64,000 nt of DNA, taken from Polyangiaceae bacterium. Lineage in GTDB: Bacteria > Myxococcota_A > Polyangia > Polyangiales > Polyangiaceae. Under the pieces are notes generated by a model. It was not told the origin of the DNA. It saw nothing but the letters and a program-made list of their open reading frames with translations, and did not search any database. Position 1 is the stretch's first letter. Every line of letters starts with the position of its first letter. The position numbers were made by a program, and so were the translations under genes. Below are positions 43,268 through 52,722 of the stretch, piece after piece. Where the stretch lies: positions 49,940 to 113,939 of the forward strand of contig JABFXY010000045.1 of the NCBI GenBank assembly GCA_013361525.1. The letters run 5' to 3'.

Positions 43268-44134
43268 ATGCGCCGACGTGTGATTGCGACATCGACTCGA
43301 GAGGTTCTCAAGCGCGCCGCTGGCGCCACATTGGTCGGTGCCGCCCTGCTGACCATCGCCACGGCGAGCTACGCCGGCGGCGACGTGAAGCTGATCGTTC
43401 TGAAGGAAAAAGGTGTGGGCTCCGCGACGCAGGCCCAGCCGTTCGTCGACAAGTTCATGGCGATCGCCGCGAAGAAGAACGGTTGGTCGACCGGCAAGGG
43501 GACCTACTTCACCGAGCGCAAGGCCGCAGAGACGGCGATGGACGCCGACAAACCGCAGTTCGCGATCCTGTCGCTCCCCGCGTTCCTCTCGATGAAAGAG
43601 GCGCGCAAGCTCGAGGTCATCGGCCAGGTGCAGGTCTCGCGCGCCGGCGGGCAGGAGTATCACCTCGTCAGCAAGTCCGCGAAGGACGTCGCCGGCTGCA
43701 AGAACGAGAAGGTCGCGACCGATCACGCAGACGACGCGAAGTTCCTCGATCGCGTCGTCGCGGGCGGCGCGTGGAAGGTCGCCGACTTCAAGATCGAGCA
43801 CACGAAGCGCCCCCTCCAGGGCATCCAGAAGGTCATCAAGGATGAGGCCAAGTGTGCGCTCATCGACGACGCCCAGTTCGCGGAGCTGAAATCCGTCGAG
43901 GGAGGCAAGGACCTGAAAAGCGTATGGAAGAGCGCCAAGCTCCCGCCGATGGCCGTGGTCGCGTTCCCTGCGGCCGACAAGGCCACGAAGGACGGTTTCA
44001 AGAACGGCTTGTCCACGCTTTGCGACGGTTCCGACGCGAAGACGGTCTGCGGGGAGATTGGCATTCAGTCGCTGAAGCCGGCGACGGACGATGCGTATGC
44101 CCAGATCCTTGCAGCCTATAAGAAGGACAAGTAA
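43268..44134 (+). CDS. Exported PhnD-like substrate-binding protein
   Basis: 288 aa. A signal peptide covers about 1-36 (cleavage after ASYA). The fold pattern is that of phosphonate/PhnD-type periplasmic binding proteins: KLIVLKEKGVGSATQAQPFVDKF near the start, FAILSLPAFL, and QEYHLVSKSAKDVAGCKNEKV in the second lobe. A strong GGAGG lies 7 bases before the ATG. It is the first gene of an operon with a TPR lipoprotein and an MMPL transporter. The substrate is unknown; an anion or hydrophobic compound is possible. Confidence 0.82.
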   Translation: MRRRVIATSTREVLKRAAGATLVGAALLTIATASYAGGDVKLIVLKEKGVGSATQAQPFVDKFMAIAAKKNGWSTGKGTYFTERKAAETAMDADKPQFAILSLPAFLSMKEARKLEVIGQVQVSRAGGQEYHLVSKSAKDVAGCKNEKVATDHADDAKFLDRVVAGGAWKVADFKIEHTKRPLQGIQKVIKDEAKCALIDDAQFAELKSVEGGKDLKSVWKSAKLPPMAVVAFPAADKATKDGFKNGLSTLCDGSDAKTVCGEIGIQSLKPATDDAYAQILAAYKKDK

Positions 44135-44933
44135 CGCTCCCCCCACTCTGCGAACGACCTGGCCTTCCTTCCTCCTTTCGCTGATCGTTTCCGCGGCTGC
44201 GCTCGCCGGGGCGGGTTGCCCCAGCCAGAGCGCAGCCCGACCGGAGATCACCGAAGCAGCAACGAGCGCGCTCGCCCTCAGCGACGCGCTCGAGAAGCTG
44301 ATCACCGAAGGCCGCGACACGCAGGAGGATCGCGACGCTGCGTACGAGCTCGTGCAGACGCTCCCGACGGAGACGGCTGGCGATGCGTTCGGACGCGCGG
44401 CGATCGCCGGACGGCTGGCCGAGAAGAAAGGCGCGCTGTCCGTCCTCGGTGACGATAGCCCCACCTCGCTCGTCGCCGAAGCGGAGGAGTACGCGCGGAA
44501 GAGCCGAAAGCTCGACCCCGAGTTCCGCCTGGGAGCGGCCACGCGGATGTTGGGCACGCTCTACGTGATGGCCCCGGCGAATCTGCTGCAGGGCGGTAAC
44601 TCCGAAGACGGCATCGAGATCCTCGAGCACCTCGTCGCGACCCACCCCGAGGTCATCGACAACCATCTGCGGCTCGCCGAGGGCTACATCGCGCTCGGCG
44701 ACAAAGACTCGGCGAAGAAGCCTCTCTGCATCGCGATCAACGGGCGCGCTTCGCTCCGAAAGAACGACGGCGCGCTCCTCGACAAGCTCGCCAAAGAGGT
44801 GGAAGGCCTCGACTGCAAGGCGACCGAAGCGCCGCCGTCCGATGCGTCGGCGCCCACCTCCCAGGGCGCCACGACACCCGGAACCTCTTCCGGCGCACCT
44901 CCAGACGGCGCGCCAGCGAGCCCAGCTCCCTGA
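44091..44933 (+). CDS. TPR-like (TatT-type) lipoprotein
   Basis: 280 aa from the first in-frame ATG. The lipobox AGAGC gives Cys43, and helical repeats follow: LAEKKGALSVLGD, then GTLYVMAPANLLQGGNSEDG (a TatT-like PAxLLxGG element), ILEHLVATHPEVIDNHLRLA and GYIALGDKDSAKKPL. TatT-type proteins pair with TRAP-type binding proteins in Treponema. The start overlaps the binding-protein gene by 44 bases. A start at 44097 is equally possible. The C-terminal 35 residues are a Ser/Thr/Pro/Ala tail. Confidence 0.75.
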   Translation: MRMPRSLQPIRRTSNAPPTLRTTWPSFLLSLIVSAAALAGAGCPSQSAARPEITEAATSALALSDALEKLITEGRDTQEDRDAAYELVQTLPTETAGDAFGRAAIAGRLAEKKGALSVLGDDSPTSLVAEAEEYARKSRKLDPEFRLGAATRMLGTLYVMAPANLLQGGNSEDGIEILEHLVATHPEVIDNHLRLAEGYIALGDKDSAKKPLCIAINGRASLRKNDGALLDKLAKEVEGLDCKATEAPPSDASAPTSQGATTPGTSSGAPPDGAPASPAP

Positions 44934-44939
44934 ACGACG

Positions 44940-47663
44940 ATGGCGGCTCCCGACTCCTATCGAGACAGTGTCCGGCGCGGGTTGGTGGCCACCATCAAGC
45001 GCGTCGCGTTGATCGGCGCTCGCCGGCCGTTCCTCGCGCTCGCTATCGGCGTGGTGCTCGTCGCCATCTCGGGCGTGCTCCTCGCCGGCCTGAAGATCTC
45101 GACATCGCGGCGTGATCTCGTCTCCGCAGAACATCCGTCGCAACGACGAACGCTCGAGTTCGACGACAAGTTCGGCTACCCGAACGCCCCCGCGATCATC
45201 GTCACCGGCGGCTCGCAGGAAGATCGGCGCAAGGTCGTGGACGCGATCGAGCGCGAGGTCGAATCGCTGCCCAACATGGATCAGCGTGTCCTCGGCCGGG
45301 TCCACCCCGAAGACATCGCCGAGGTTCTGCTGGTTGCAGATCCGGAGTCGATCGCCAAAGCGATCCCGCCCGACGATCAACGCGGCGACGGCGCGAAGAA
45401 GCTCGAAGACGGGTTCGTTGGTTGGGTGCAGCTCCTCGACGGGCAACTCCAAGCGGGCCTCGATCAAGAGGAGATCAAAGCCTCCGACGCCGACATGAAG
45501 GACGGCTTCACGCGGCTGAAGACGCTCTTCGGGGCGTTCCAAGACGAGCTCGAAGGAAAGAGCGGGCTCGTGCAGCTGGCCGACCTCCAGAACCGCGGCC
45601 AAATCTCCCGCGGCCTCGACGAGCTCGGCTACGTCCAGGGCGGCGGCGGCCACAACATCATCGGCCTGTTCCCGATGCTCGAAGGCGACGAGGGCTACGA
45701 GGTTCGTCCCGTCGTTCGCGAGCTGCGCGAGGCGCGCGACCGCGCCGTCGCGGCGTCCGGGGTGCAGGGCGTTCGCGCCGACGTCACGGGGCTACCCGCG
45801 CTCGTCACCGACGAGCTCGCGATGATCGAACGCGACCTCGCGGTGACCAGCATCGCGGCGACGATCGCGATGGTCCTGACGCTGTACTGGGGCTTCCGTT
45901 CTTTCCGCCAGGCGATGGTGAGCTTCCTGCCGCTCGGCTTCGGCACGGTCGTCACCTTCGGCATCGTTCGGCTCATCCTCGGCAAGCTCAACCTCATCAC
46001 GGCGAGCTTCACGTCGGTGCTCCTCGGCCTGGGCGACTTCGGTGTCCACATCCAGCGCGGCTTCTCCGACCTGCTGAAGAAGGGCCACCCACCGAAGGCC
46101 GCGATGCAGGAGGCCATGCTGCACGCAGGCCCCGGACTACTCATCGGCACGCTCAGCGTGTCGGTCGCGTTCCTGACGACGCTGGTGACCGAGTTCACCG
46201 CCTTCGCCGAGCTCGGCCTCATCGTCAGCGTCGGCCTCGTCGTCATGTTGGCGGGCACCTACCTGCTCGTCCCCGCGGCGGTCTTGATCCTCCTCGGCAA
46301 GAAGCCGCGCCCGAGCCCCGAGCTCCCCGGCTTCCGCCGCCTAGCCGCATTCGTGAAGGCCTGGCCGAAGAGCATCCTGCTCGCGTCGCTCGCGATCACC
46401 GTGTTCTTCGCCTGTTTCCTGCCGCGGGTCACGTTCAACGGCCGCTACTTCGACTTCCTCCCCACCGACACGGAGAGCGCCCGCGGCCTGCGGGTCCTCC
46501 AGGACGATCAGACGGCGAACCCGTTCGTCGCGAACCTCCGCGCGAAGAGCATCGACGAAGCGCGCGATTTCGCGGAGCGGCTACGCGCGCTCGACACGGT
46601 GTCCTCGGTCGAGACACCTTCCGACTTCTTCCCGAAGCTCGACGAGCCGCAGATGACCGCGCTGAAGAAGGTCGTCCACGCGCTCGAGCACGACGGCAAA
46701 CCCGTCGACCTCGCCGCCGCCGCCAACAAACAGGTCGATCGCGAGGCGTTCTCGAAGGAGCTCGGAAACCTCCGCTCCACGATGGACGAGGTCGCGTTCG
46801 CGCTCCGCTCGGGTGGTCGTGAGGACGTGGCGAAGTCGGTCGACGCCGCAAAGGCGCAGCTCACCTCGCTGCGCGAGCAGGTCGAAAAGACCGACCCCGC
46901 CCGCCTGAGCCAGCTGCAGAAGCAGACCTTCTCGATCCTCCACCGCGCGCAAACGACGGCTCGCAACATCGTCGAGCGCGGTGGTTATTCGGTCGAGGAC
47001 CTGCCGCCGCTCTTCCAACATCGCTTCGTCTCGAAGGACAAGACCGAGGTCGCGCTGTTCATCCATCCGAAGGGCGACATCTGGGAGGTCCCCGTCGCCG
47101 AGAAGTTCACGAAGGACATCTCCGCGATCTCGCCCGAGGTGTCGGGCATCGCGACCACGCTCGCCGAGCACCCGAAGCTCATCGTTCGCGGGTTCGAGCG
47201 CGCATCCGTGCTCGCCGCGATCCTCGTCCTCTTCATCCTCGGCGTGAGCTTCCGACGGCCCGCCGATGTCCTCACCGCCGCGATGCCGCTCGTCCTCGCG
47301 TCCGTGTGGATGCTCGGCGCGATGCCGCTCATGGGGATGCAGTTCAACCACGCGAACATGGTCGTCCTGCCGCTCTTGCTCGGCCTCGGCGTCGAATCGG
47401 GAGCTCACATCATGAGCCGCTATCGCCAGAGCCTTCAGGAGCACGACGGCGTCGCGAAGCTCGACGACATCTTGGGCAGCACCGGCAGCGCCGTCTTCGT
47501 CGCCGTCCTCACGACCATCTTCGGATTTTCCGTGATGATGCTCGCCGACTATCGCGCGATGTTCGGGCTCGGGCTCATCATGACGGTCGGTATGTCGGCG
47601 ACGTTGGTGCTCAGCCTCGTCGCGCTTCCCGCCTGCCTCGTCCTGTTGAAGCGCGCCGAATAA
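44940..47663 (+). CDS. MMPL/RND family transporter
   Basis: 907 aa, the length of HpnN-like members of the RND superfamily. Two similar halves each have a membrane segment, a periplasmic loop and five helices. The first half carries GLGDFGVHIQRGF (Asp in the helix before the signature), the second GLGVESGAHIMSRY. These proteins move lipids or hydrophobic compounds using the proton motive force. It lies 6 bases after the lipoprotein gene; all three genes are in one operon closed by the terminator at 47749-47773. The substrate is unknown; lipids are likely. Confidence 0.88.
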   Translation: MAAPDSYRDSVRRGLVATIKRVALIGARRPFLALAIGVVLVAISGVLLAGLKISTSRRDLVSAEHPSQRRTLEFDDKFGYPNAPAIIVTGGSQEDRRKVVDAIEREVESLPNMDQRVLGRVHPEDIAEVLLVADPESIAKAIPPDDQRGDGAKKLEDGFVGWVQLLDGQLQAGLDQEEIKASDADMKDGFTRLKTLFGAFQDELEGKSGLVQLADLQNRGQISRGLDELGYVQGGGGHNIIGLFPMLEGDEGYEVRPVVRELREARDRAVAASGVQGVRADVTGLPALVTDELAMIERDLAVTSIAATIAMVLTLYWGFRSFRQAMVSFLPLGFGTVVTFGIVRLILGKLNLITASFTSVLLGLGDFGVHIQRGFSDLLKKGHPPKAAMQEAMLHAGPGLLIGTLSVSVAFLTTLVTEFTAFAELGLIVSVGLVVMLAGTYLLVPAAVLILLGKKPRPSPELPGFRRLAAFVKAWPKSILLASLAITVFFACFLPRVTFNGRYFDFLPTDTESARGLRVLQDDQTANPFVANLRAKSIDEARDFAERLRALDTVSSVETPSDFFPKLDEPQMTALKKVVHALEHDGKPVDLAAAANKQVDREAFSKELGNLRSTMDEVAFALRSGGREDVAKSVDAAKAQLTSLREQVEKTDPARLSQLQKQTFSILHRAQTTARNIVERGGYSVEDLPPLFQHRFVSKDKTEVALFIHPKGDIWEVPVAEKFTKDISAISPEVSGIATTLAEHPKLIVRGFERASVLAAILVLFILGVSFRRPADVLTAAMPLVLASVWMLGAMPLMGMQFNHANMVVLPLLLGLGVESGAHIMSRYRQSLQEHDGVAKLDDILGSTGSAVFVAVLTTIFGFSVMMLADYRAMFGLGLIMTVGMSATLVLSLVALPACLVLLKRAE

Positions 47664-47748
47664 GAGTCTCCGTCGATTGAGACGGAAACTTTCCGCGCTC
47701 GTTGCGCGCGCACGCCGAGATCGCGCCGCAATGCCACAGCAACATTCC

Positions 47749-47773
47749 GGGGCTCGACGAAACGAGCCCTTTT
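47749..47773 (+). terminator. Rho-independent terminator of the binding protein/TPR/MMPL operon
   Basis: GGGCTCG-ACGAAA-CGAGCCC is a perfect 7-bp stem with a 6-base loop, followed directly by TTTT. It lies about 85 bases after the MMPL stop. A weaker hairpin (TCCGTC...GACGGA at 47669-47686) precedes it. Confidence 0.85.
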
Positions 47774-47823
47774 ATCGCCGGCGGCGATCACGATTGAGAG
47801 GTTGCGCCTCTTAGCATCGGCGC

Positions 47824-48894
47824 ATGGCGCGCGCGGTCCATCACCATCAAACGCTGTCGCTCCTGTTCGCCGTCTCGATCGCGTCGGCCGGCTGCAATTT
47901 ACTGACGGGCGCCGAGGATCTCGAGATCACCGAATCGGGAGGCGCGAGCCAAGGCGGCGAAGCCGCAGGCGGACCGAGCTCGAACGACGGCGGCGCCGAC
48001 ACGAATAGCGGCGCAGGCACTTCGAACGGAGGCTCGAACGGCGAGGGCGCGGGCCCTTCCGTTCCGCAATGCGGCGACGGCGCGTGTGAGGCCGGTGAAG
48101 ACTGCGAGACGTGTGGTGTCGATTGCGGCGGCTGCGCCGCGTCTTGCGGCGACGGCTCGTGCAGCAGCGACGAGACGTGCGTGAATTGCCCCGACGATTG
48201 CGGCACCTGCGCGCCCGAATGCGGCGACGGCGCCTGCAACGGCACCGAGACGTGCTCCTCCTGCGCCGGCGATTGCGGCGCATGCCCCGCGACGTGTGGT
48301 GACGGCTCGTGCAACGGCGGCGAGACATGCGAAACGTGCGCGGGTGATTGCGGCGCTTGCGCGCCGGTCTGCGGCGACGGCACCTGCAATGGAACCGAAG
48401 CCTGCGAGACGTGTGCGAGCGATTGTGGCGCGTGCAACACGTGCGGCGGTGCCGGCGACGCGACCACCACGCTCGACGCGGAAGAGCAGGCGTTCCTGGT
48501 GCTCATCAACAACTACCGCGCGCAAAACGGGCTCGGGTCCCTCAGCGCGTGTACGTCCTTGAATCGCGCAGCCCAAGGCCACAGCGAGGACATGCGCGAT
48601 CAAGACTACTTCGACCACACGGGCCTCAATGGAAGCTCGCCGTGGGATCGCGCCTGTGATGCCTGCTACGAGCTCGGCTGCGGTCCTCAAACCGCAATGG
48701 CGGAGAACATCGCGGCGGGTAACAGCGGAGCCCAGGCAACCTTCGATCAATGGAAGAACAGCCCCGGCCACAACGCCAACATGTTGGGCTCGAGCTTCAA
48801 CAAGCTGGGTATCGGCCGGGCGACCGGCGGCGGCACCTATGGGGTCTATTGGACCAACGTGTTCGGCGGCGACGACGAGCCCAGCTGCAATTGA
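47824..48894 (+). CDS. CAP-domain lipoprotein with five Cys-rich repeats
   Basis: 356 aa. The lipobox ASAGC gives Cys24, then a Gly/Ser/Asn-rich linker. Five 25-residue repeats of the form CGDGxCxxxExCxxCxxDCGxC fill 83-207. A CAP/SCP domain (about 217-356) has HSEDMRDQDYFDHTGLNG, AENIAAG and WKNSPGHNANMLG. CAP proteins bind sterols or lipids or act in extracellular interactions; the Cys repeats are a myxobacterial surface-protein module. The repeats at DNA level are listed separately. It converges on the next lipoprotein gene, 4 bases apart. Confidence 0.85.
   Translation: MARAVHHHQTLSLLFAVSIASAGCNLLTGAEDLEITESGGASQGGEAAGGPSSNDGGADTNSGAGTSNGGSNGEGAGPSVPQCGDGACEAGEDCETCGVDCGGCAASCGDGSCSSDETCVNCPDDCGTCAPECGDGACNGTETCSSCAGDCGACPATCGDGSCNGGETCETCAGDCGACAPVCGDGTCNGTEACETCASDCGACNTCGGAGDATTTLDAEEQAFLVLINNYRAQNGLGSLSACTSLNRAAQGHSEDMRDQDYFDHTGLNGSSPWDRACDACYELGCGPQTAMAENIAAGNSGAQATFDQWKNSPGHNANMLGSSFNKLGIGRATGGGTYGVYWTNVFGGDDEPSCN
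48070..48444 (+). repeat. Five 75-bp in-frame tandem repeats (Cys-rich module)
   Basis: The units encode five 25-residue copies starting at residues 83, 108, 133, 158 and 183 of the CAP lipoprotein, with six Cys each. All five keep CGDG at the start and a late DCG. The copies have diverged at the other positions, so copy number may vary between strains. Confidence 0.8.
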
Positions 48895-48898
48895 CAGC

Positions 48899-49873
48899 TC
48901 AATAAGGCGGGCGCGGGCAGACGTCGTCGATACCCAAGCACGAGAGCGGGTCGGGCGGCGGGCACTTGTCGAGCGGAAGATCGCCTTCCTTGGCGAGGCG
49001 ATCCACAAAAGCATCGCGAGCCTCGAAGCGAATGCCGGCCGGCAACGCATATCCCTTCGTTGGGCACTGCGCGTCGAGCTCGGGCCGTCGCTTGAACGAG
49101 AGCCCGACCGGGTCGAAGCCGAGCGCGATGCGCGATCGCGTGCGCTTGATCGGCTTCCACCGCCTCCCGGCCTTCTCGAGGTTCATCACGTAAAAGAGAC
49201 CTACGCCGTGCTCTTCGACCGACTCGACGCAGAGCTCGTCCATTCCGTCGCCGTCGAGGTCCTGCACACGCAGGCGACGCAGCGACAGCGTCGAGTTGCA
49301 ATCGGCGACGTCGAGATCGACGACCCGAAAGGTATAAAGCGGAAAAGGTCCGGTCTCGAACGGGGCGAGCACGACGACGTCCACGTTGCGCCCGTACATT
49401 CCATCGAACTCGTGGCCGCTCGTCGTCGCAGCCAGCCACAGCTTTCGTTTCGAAAGCGTCAATGAGCTGGTGGTGTCGTAGTTGCACCGATGCGTATTCG
49501 GCGGCGCGGACGCGACGCGCGTGTCGGAGCAGTCGACTGCGCGGTCGAAGAGGTCGTTTGGAAGCAGCTCGGGGGGGAGGCTCTCTGTTCCCAAATCGAT
49601 GTTGGTCCAGTCGAGCACGATCTCCTTCGGCGGATCCGTCGTCAGGAGCGGCACGTTGGGTCTCATCCGCGGCTGCGGGGGCGCTGCGATGATGGGTGCG
49701 CTCACGCCGGCGAGAGGCGTCGCGGTTGCAAAGTCGATCACGCCGGCGCTCCCAGCCTGGCGCTTCGCCTTCGCGGTAGCAACTGCTCGCGGCGGCGGTG
49801 CCGCTTCTGGGGCGCTGGGCGCGCAGGAGAGCACAGCGACGGGCACGCAGAGGACTCCAACGTACCGCTTCAT
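48899..49873 (-). CDS. Lipoprotein with a calcium-like DxDGDG motif
   Basis: 324 aa. The lipobox AVLSC gives Cys17, followed by an Ala/Pro-rich linker (20-60). A globular region has RVQDLDGDGMDELCVESV, an EF/FG-GAP-like DxDGDG motif, and several spaced cysteines. The function is unknown; it may be a surface or adhesion-related protein. It lies 61 bases after the M61-like gene on the same strand, so the two could be co-transcribed. Confidence 0.75.
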   Translation of the reverse strand: MKRYVGVLCVPVAVLSCAPSAPEAAPPPRAVATAKAKRQAGSAGVIDFATATPLAGVSAPIIAAPPQPRMRPNVPLLTTDPPKEIVLDWTNIDLGTESLPPELLPNDLFDRAVDCSDTRVASAPPNTHRCNYDTTSSLTLSKRKLWLAATTSGHEFDGMYGRNVDVVVLAPFETGPFPLYTFRVVDLDVADCNSTLSLRRLRVQDLDGDGMDELCVESVEEHGVGLFYVMNLEKAGRRWKPIKRTRSRIALGFDPVGLSFKRRPELDAQCPTKGYALPAGIRFEARDAFVDRLAKEGDLPLDKCPPPDPLSCLGIDDVCPRPPY

Positions 49874-49934
49874 GGGAGCGATCGTACGCTCGTCCGACCC
49901 GTCGCATTCCCATGAGCCTCGTACGCCGCACGAC

Positions 49935-51758
49935 TCATTTCAGAAGCTTCGTGAACGGTAGTCGCCGATAGGCCGAGCGACACGACAACCGAAGCGGATC
50001 GCGACGGCCTTCCACCTTGAGCTCGAGCGGTACCTTGTCGTCGCGCGTGACGAGCGCGTCGAAGGCATTCGCGCCGTCGGCGGGTAGCGCATATTTGCCG
50101 AGCGCCGTCACGCGAACGCCCTTCAGCAGCGTGCACTCGGGGACGTCGTCGAAATCGAGACCGCGATCGCTGCCGGTGAATGAAATCCTCCCGTCGCAGT
50201 CGCACACTGCGAGCTCTCGCCCGACCAGCGACGAAAACCGAGCTCCGTCGAGCGACGCCTGGCTCGGTGCCACACGCTCGGACGCGATACCGGCTTTGGC
50301 CAGCTGTGCGCGGACGACCTCGTCCGCTGCGCTCACGAGGCCTTGGTTGACGATGCGCTCGATGGTGTCGATGGACTTCGCCTCCCCGCCGATTCGGCGA
50401 AGCTCCGAAATGACGTCGCTGGTCCCATAGCGACGATCCGACGAAGCCGCTCTCGCGAAGACGCCGCCTATCACGTCGCCCGCGTCGAGCTTCTTTTCCC
50501 GCGCGATGCCGTCGACGAATGCCCACAACATCGCGCCGCAGCTGTACTCCGGATTACCGCGTCCGCGCGCCTGGGCGAGCGGCGTGCTCCCGACCGAGAG
50601 CAAACACTGATTCGCGGCTTGTACGAGGAGCCTGTGTTGCCTCTCGTCGTCGATCACCCCCAAGGCCCTCGCCGCCGCGAAGGAGAAATAGTCCGAGGAC
50701 CCTTCACTCATCCAGGCGTCGGCGCGGTTGTCCCGGCGATCGAACATTTCGCCGTTCCACAAATGGAAGAGCTCGTGAGCGACGAAGCGCACCCACGCTT
50801 CCCGCGTCTCGGGCGTCTCCGCCTTCCAACCTCGGCCCCAGGCGGCGAGCTGAATGAGCCCGGGCAACGAGCCCCCTTTGGAGTAGCGACCAGGCTCTTC
50901 GTCGGGCGGCGCGGATACGAAAAGCACGGGTTTGAACGTGAGCTCCGTCTGCGTCGCCTCGGCAAACCAGGCAAGGAGCTTCGGAATATTCGTATTCGCC
51001 GATTCACGCATCCATTTCGGCAGTCCCGGGTCGACGACCATCTGGCCGAAAGGTGTCTGTATCGATTCGATGTTACCGAAATAGACATACGTGCCGTCGC
51101 CGTGCTCGCCCGAGGTCGGTGACCAATCGAGCTTCGCGGGCTCGCGACGATCCAGGATTTGAATGCCCCTTCCGGCCTCGGTCGCGAAATGCCACTCGAT
51201 GTCGCCGGGCGCGAGGGTGTCCGCGAGCGCCACCTGCTTTGCTTCACAAGGTGCAGTCCCTTTGCAGACCAGCGGACGCGCGGCAAAATGGCCCGTATAG
51301 AAGAGCCGACTGCCGTCGGCGAACGCTGCGTGAACGAGATAGTCGGAAGGCTTTTCGCTCGTGTCCGTGACGAGGCGAATCGTCAAGGCATGCATCGGAG
51401 CGGAAGCAACGATCGCCTCTCGTCCCTCGACTTCGGTCCACTCGACGGGCGTCGCGCCGTCGTCCGCGGCGATGTTCCAATGCTCGTATCGGAATCGGTG
51501 TTGGCCGCGCTCGAAGCCGATGCCCATGACGGGCTTCGCGAAGCGATACGTGACCTCCCACTTGTCACCGACGCGCTCGACGACCGAGATATCGATCGGA
51601 GCCTTCGTGCTTTCGCTCGCGTCGGTGCCGGCGCTCGCGGCGACGGTGGTCGAAGGGCAAGGCTCGACGGGGCCGGGGCCCGTTGCGCAGGCCGCGAGGC
51701 ACGGCGCGCATACCGCGATGACCAGCGCGCGCGCAGCGATGAACGACGTCCACCTCAT
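49935..51758 (-). CDS. M61-like metallopeptidase lipoprotein
   Basis: 607 aa. The lipobox LAAC gives Cys24. The zinc-binding site HELFH is at 328-332, followed by the family-typical LWNG, and a third ligand Glu352 sits in WMSEGSSDYF. This pattern matches M61 glycyl aminopeptidase-like enzymes. A C-terminal part (about 480-607) has no recognised PDZ signature. It would act outside the cytoplasmic membrane on peptides or proteins. The ATG at 51758 begins the signal peptide. Confidence 0.82.
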   Translation of the reverse strand: MRWTSFIAARALVIAVCAPCLAACATGPGPVEPCPSTTVAASAGTDASESTKAPIDISVVERVGDKWEVTYRFAKPVMGIGFERGQHRFRYEHWNIAADDGATPVEWTEVEGREAIVASAPMHALTIRLVTDTSEKPSDYLVHAAFADGSRLFYTGHFAARPLVCKGTAPCEAKQVALADTLAPGDIEWHFATEAGRGIQILDRREPAKLDWSPTSGEHGDGTYVYFGNIESIQTPFGQMVVDPGLPKWMRESANTNIPKLLAWFAEATQTELTFKPVLFVSAPPDEEPGRYSKGGSLPGLIQLAAWGRGWKAETPETREAWVRFVAHELFHLWNGEMFDRRDNRADAWMSEGSSDYFSFAAARALGVIDDERQHRLLVQAANQCLLSVGSTPLAQARGRGNPEYSCGAMLWAFVDGIAREKKLDAGDVIGGVFARAASSDRRYGTSDVISELRRIGGEAKSIDTIERIVNQGLVSAADEVVRAQLAKAGIASERVAPSQASLDGARFSSLVGRELAVCDCDGRISFTGSDRGLDFDDVPECTLLKGVRVTALGKYALPADGANAFDALVTRDDKVPLELKVEGRRDPLRLSCRSAYRRLPFTKLLK

Positions 51759-51795
51759 CGGGTGATTATCGCCGAAGTGCCTCCGTGCTCGCGCT

Positions 51796-52689
51796 TCATG
51801 ACAACACCCGCCGGAGGCGGGCGGCAGCATGGTCCGCGAAGCTCGCGGCCGTACGGGTCGGAACACCCGGCAGCTGAAGCAGGTGCACGGGCAGCGGCGG
51901 TGGCTCGTGCGAACGAAGAACGACCTTGAGCTTCTTCTTCGCGACGAGATCGCCGACTTGGTAGGACAGCACGCGAACCAGGCCGACACCGGCCAATGCC
52001 GCGTCGATCGCCGCCTGCCCGGTATTCACGGTGAGCTTCGCTCGAACGCGCACCGTTTGGTCACGACGACCCGAAGATTGAAACGCCCAGCGGTCCGGGA
52101 TCGGCGTCGTACCAGTGAATGCGATGCAGACGTGTTGTCGCAAATCGTCGGGCGTTCGCGGGACGCCATGGCGCTCGAGGTAAGCGGGGCTCGCGCAGAC
52201 GATGCTTTGCGTGTGACCGACGAGGCGCGCGCGCAGCGCCGAATCCGCGAGCGCCCCGATGCGCACGGCGATGTCCACCCCCTCCTCGGACAGCGAAACG
52301 GTGCGATCGTGGAGGAGCAAACGCACGTCCACCGCCGGATGCTCGTCGAGGAACGCGCTCACGATCGGAACTATGTGACGCTGTCCGAACAGCACCGAAG
52401 CCGCCACCGTCAGCGTCCCTCTGAGCTCGACGGCCTCGCGCGGCGATCGCTCGAGCGCCTCGAACTCCGCGAGCAGCTGGCGAGCGCGCTCGACGTAGAG
52501 GGCGCCGTCGTCGGTGAGCGACACGGCGCGCGTCGTACGATGGAGCAGGCGCGTCCCCAACCGCTCTTCGAGCGCGGCGATCGCGCGGGTGATCGCCTGC
52601 GGCGAGCGCCCCTGCCCGCGGGCTGCCTCCGCAAAGCTTCGTTTCGTCGCCACCGCGACGAAGGTGCGCCATTCATCGAGCCGATCCAT
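51796..52689 (-). CDS. LysR family transcriptional regulator
   Basis: 297 aa, standard length. The N-terminal helix-turn-helix is at about 3-60 (FVAVATKRSFAEAARGQGRS and AITRAIAALEERLGTRLL). The substrate-binding domain (about 90-290) includes SFLDEHPAVDVRLLL and GVDIAVRIGAL, typical of LysR sensors. It is divergent from the DsrE-like/PNPOx-like pair, and two dyads with T-N11-A character lie in the shared promoter, the first touching its own ATG. It is likely autoregulated and controls the divergent pair. Confidence 0.92.
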   Translation of the reverse strand: MDRLDEWRTFVAVATKRSFAEAARGQGRSPQAITRAIAALEERLGTRLLHRTTRAVSLTDDGALYVERARQLLAEFEALERSPREAVELRGTLTVAASVLFGQRHIVPIVSAFLDEHPAVDVRLLLHDRTVSLSEEGVDIAVRIGALADSALRARLVGHTQSIVCASPAYLERHGVPRTPDDLRQHVCIAFTGTTPIPDRWAFQSSGRRDQTVRVRAKLTVNTGQAAIDAALAGVGLVRVLSYQVGDLVAKKKLKVVLRSHEPPPLPVHLLQLPGVPTRTAASFADHAAARLRRVLS

Positions 52690-52708
52690 TATTCCTCGAT
52701 TCGGAATA
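52690..52708. promoter_or_regulatory. LysR-type binding site adjacent to the lysR start
   Basis: TATTCC-N7-GGAATA has perfect 6-bp arms and contains T-N11-A, the consensus core of LysR sites. It begins one base upstream of the LysR ATG, so binding should repress lysR and regulate the divergent genes. Confidence 0.68.
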
Positions 52709-52722
52709 CTGTTACCACGCAG

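Noticed and set aside
43998..45653. 551-codon minus-strand frame opposite the TPR/MMPL genes
   Set aside because: No domain, antisense to well-defined genes, and shadow composition.
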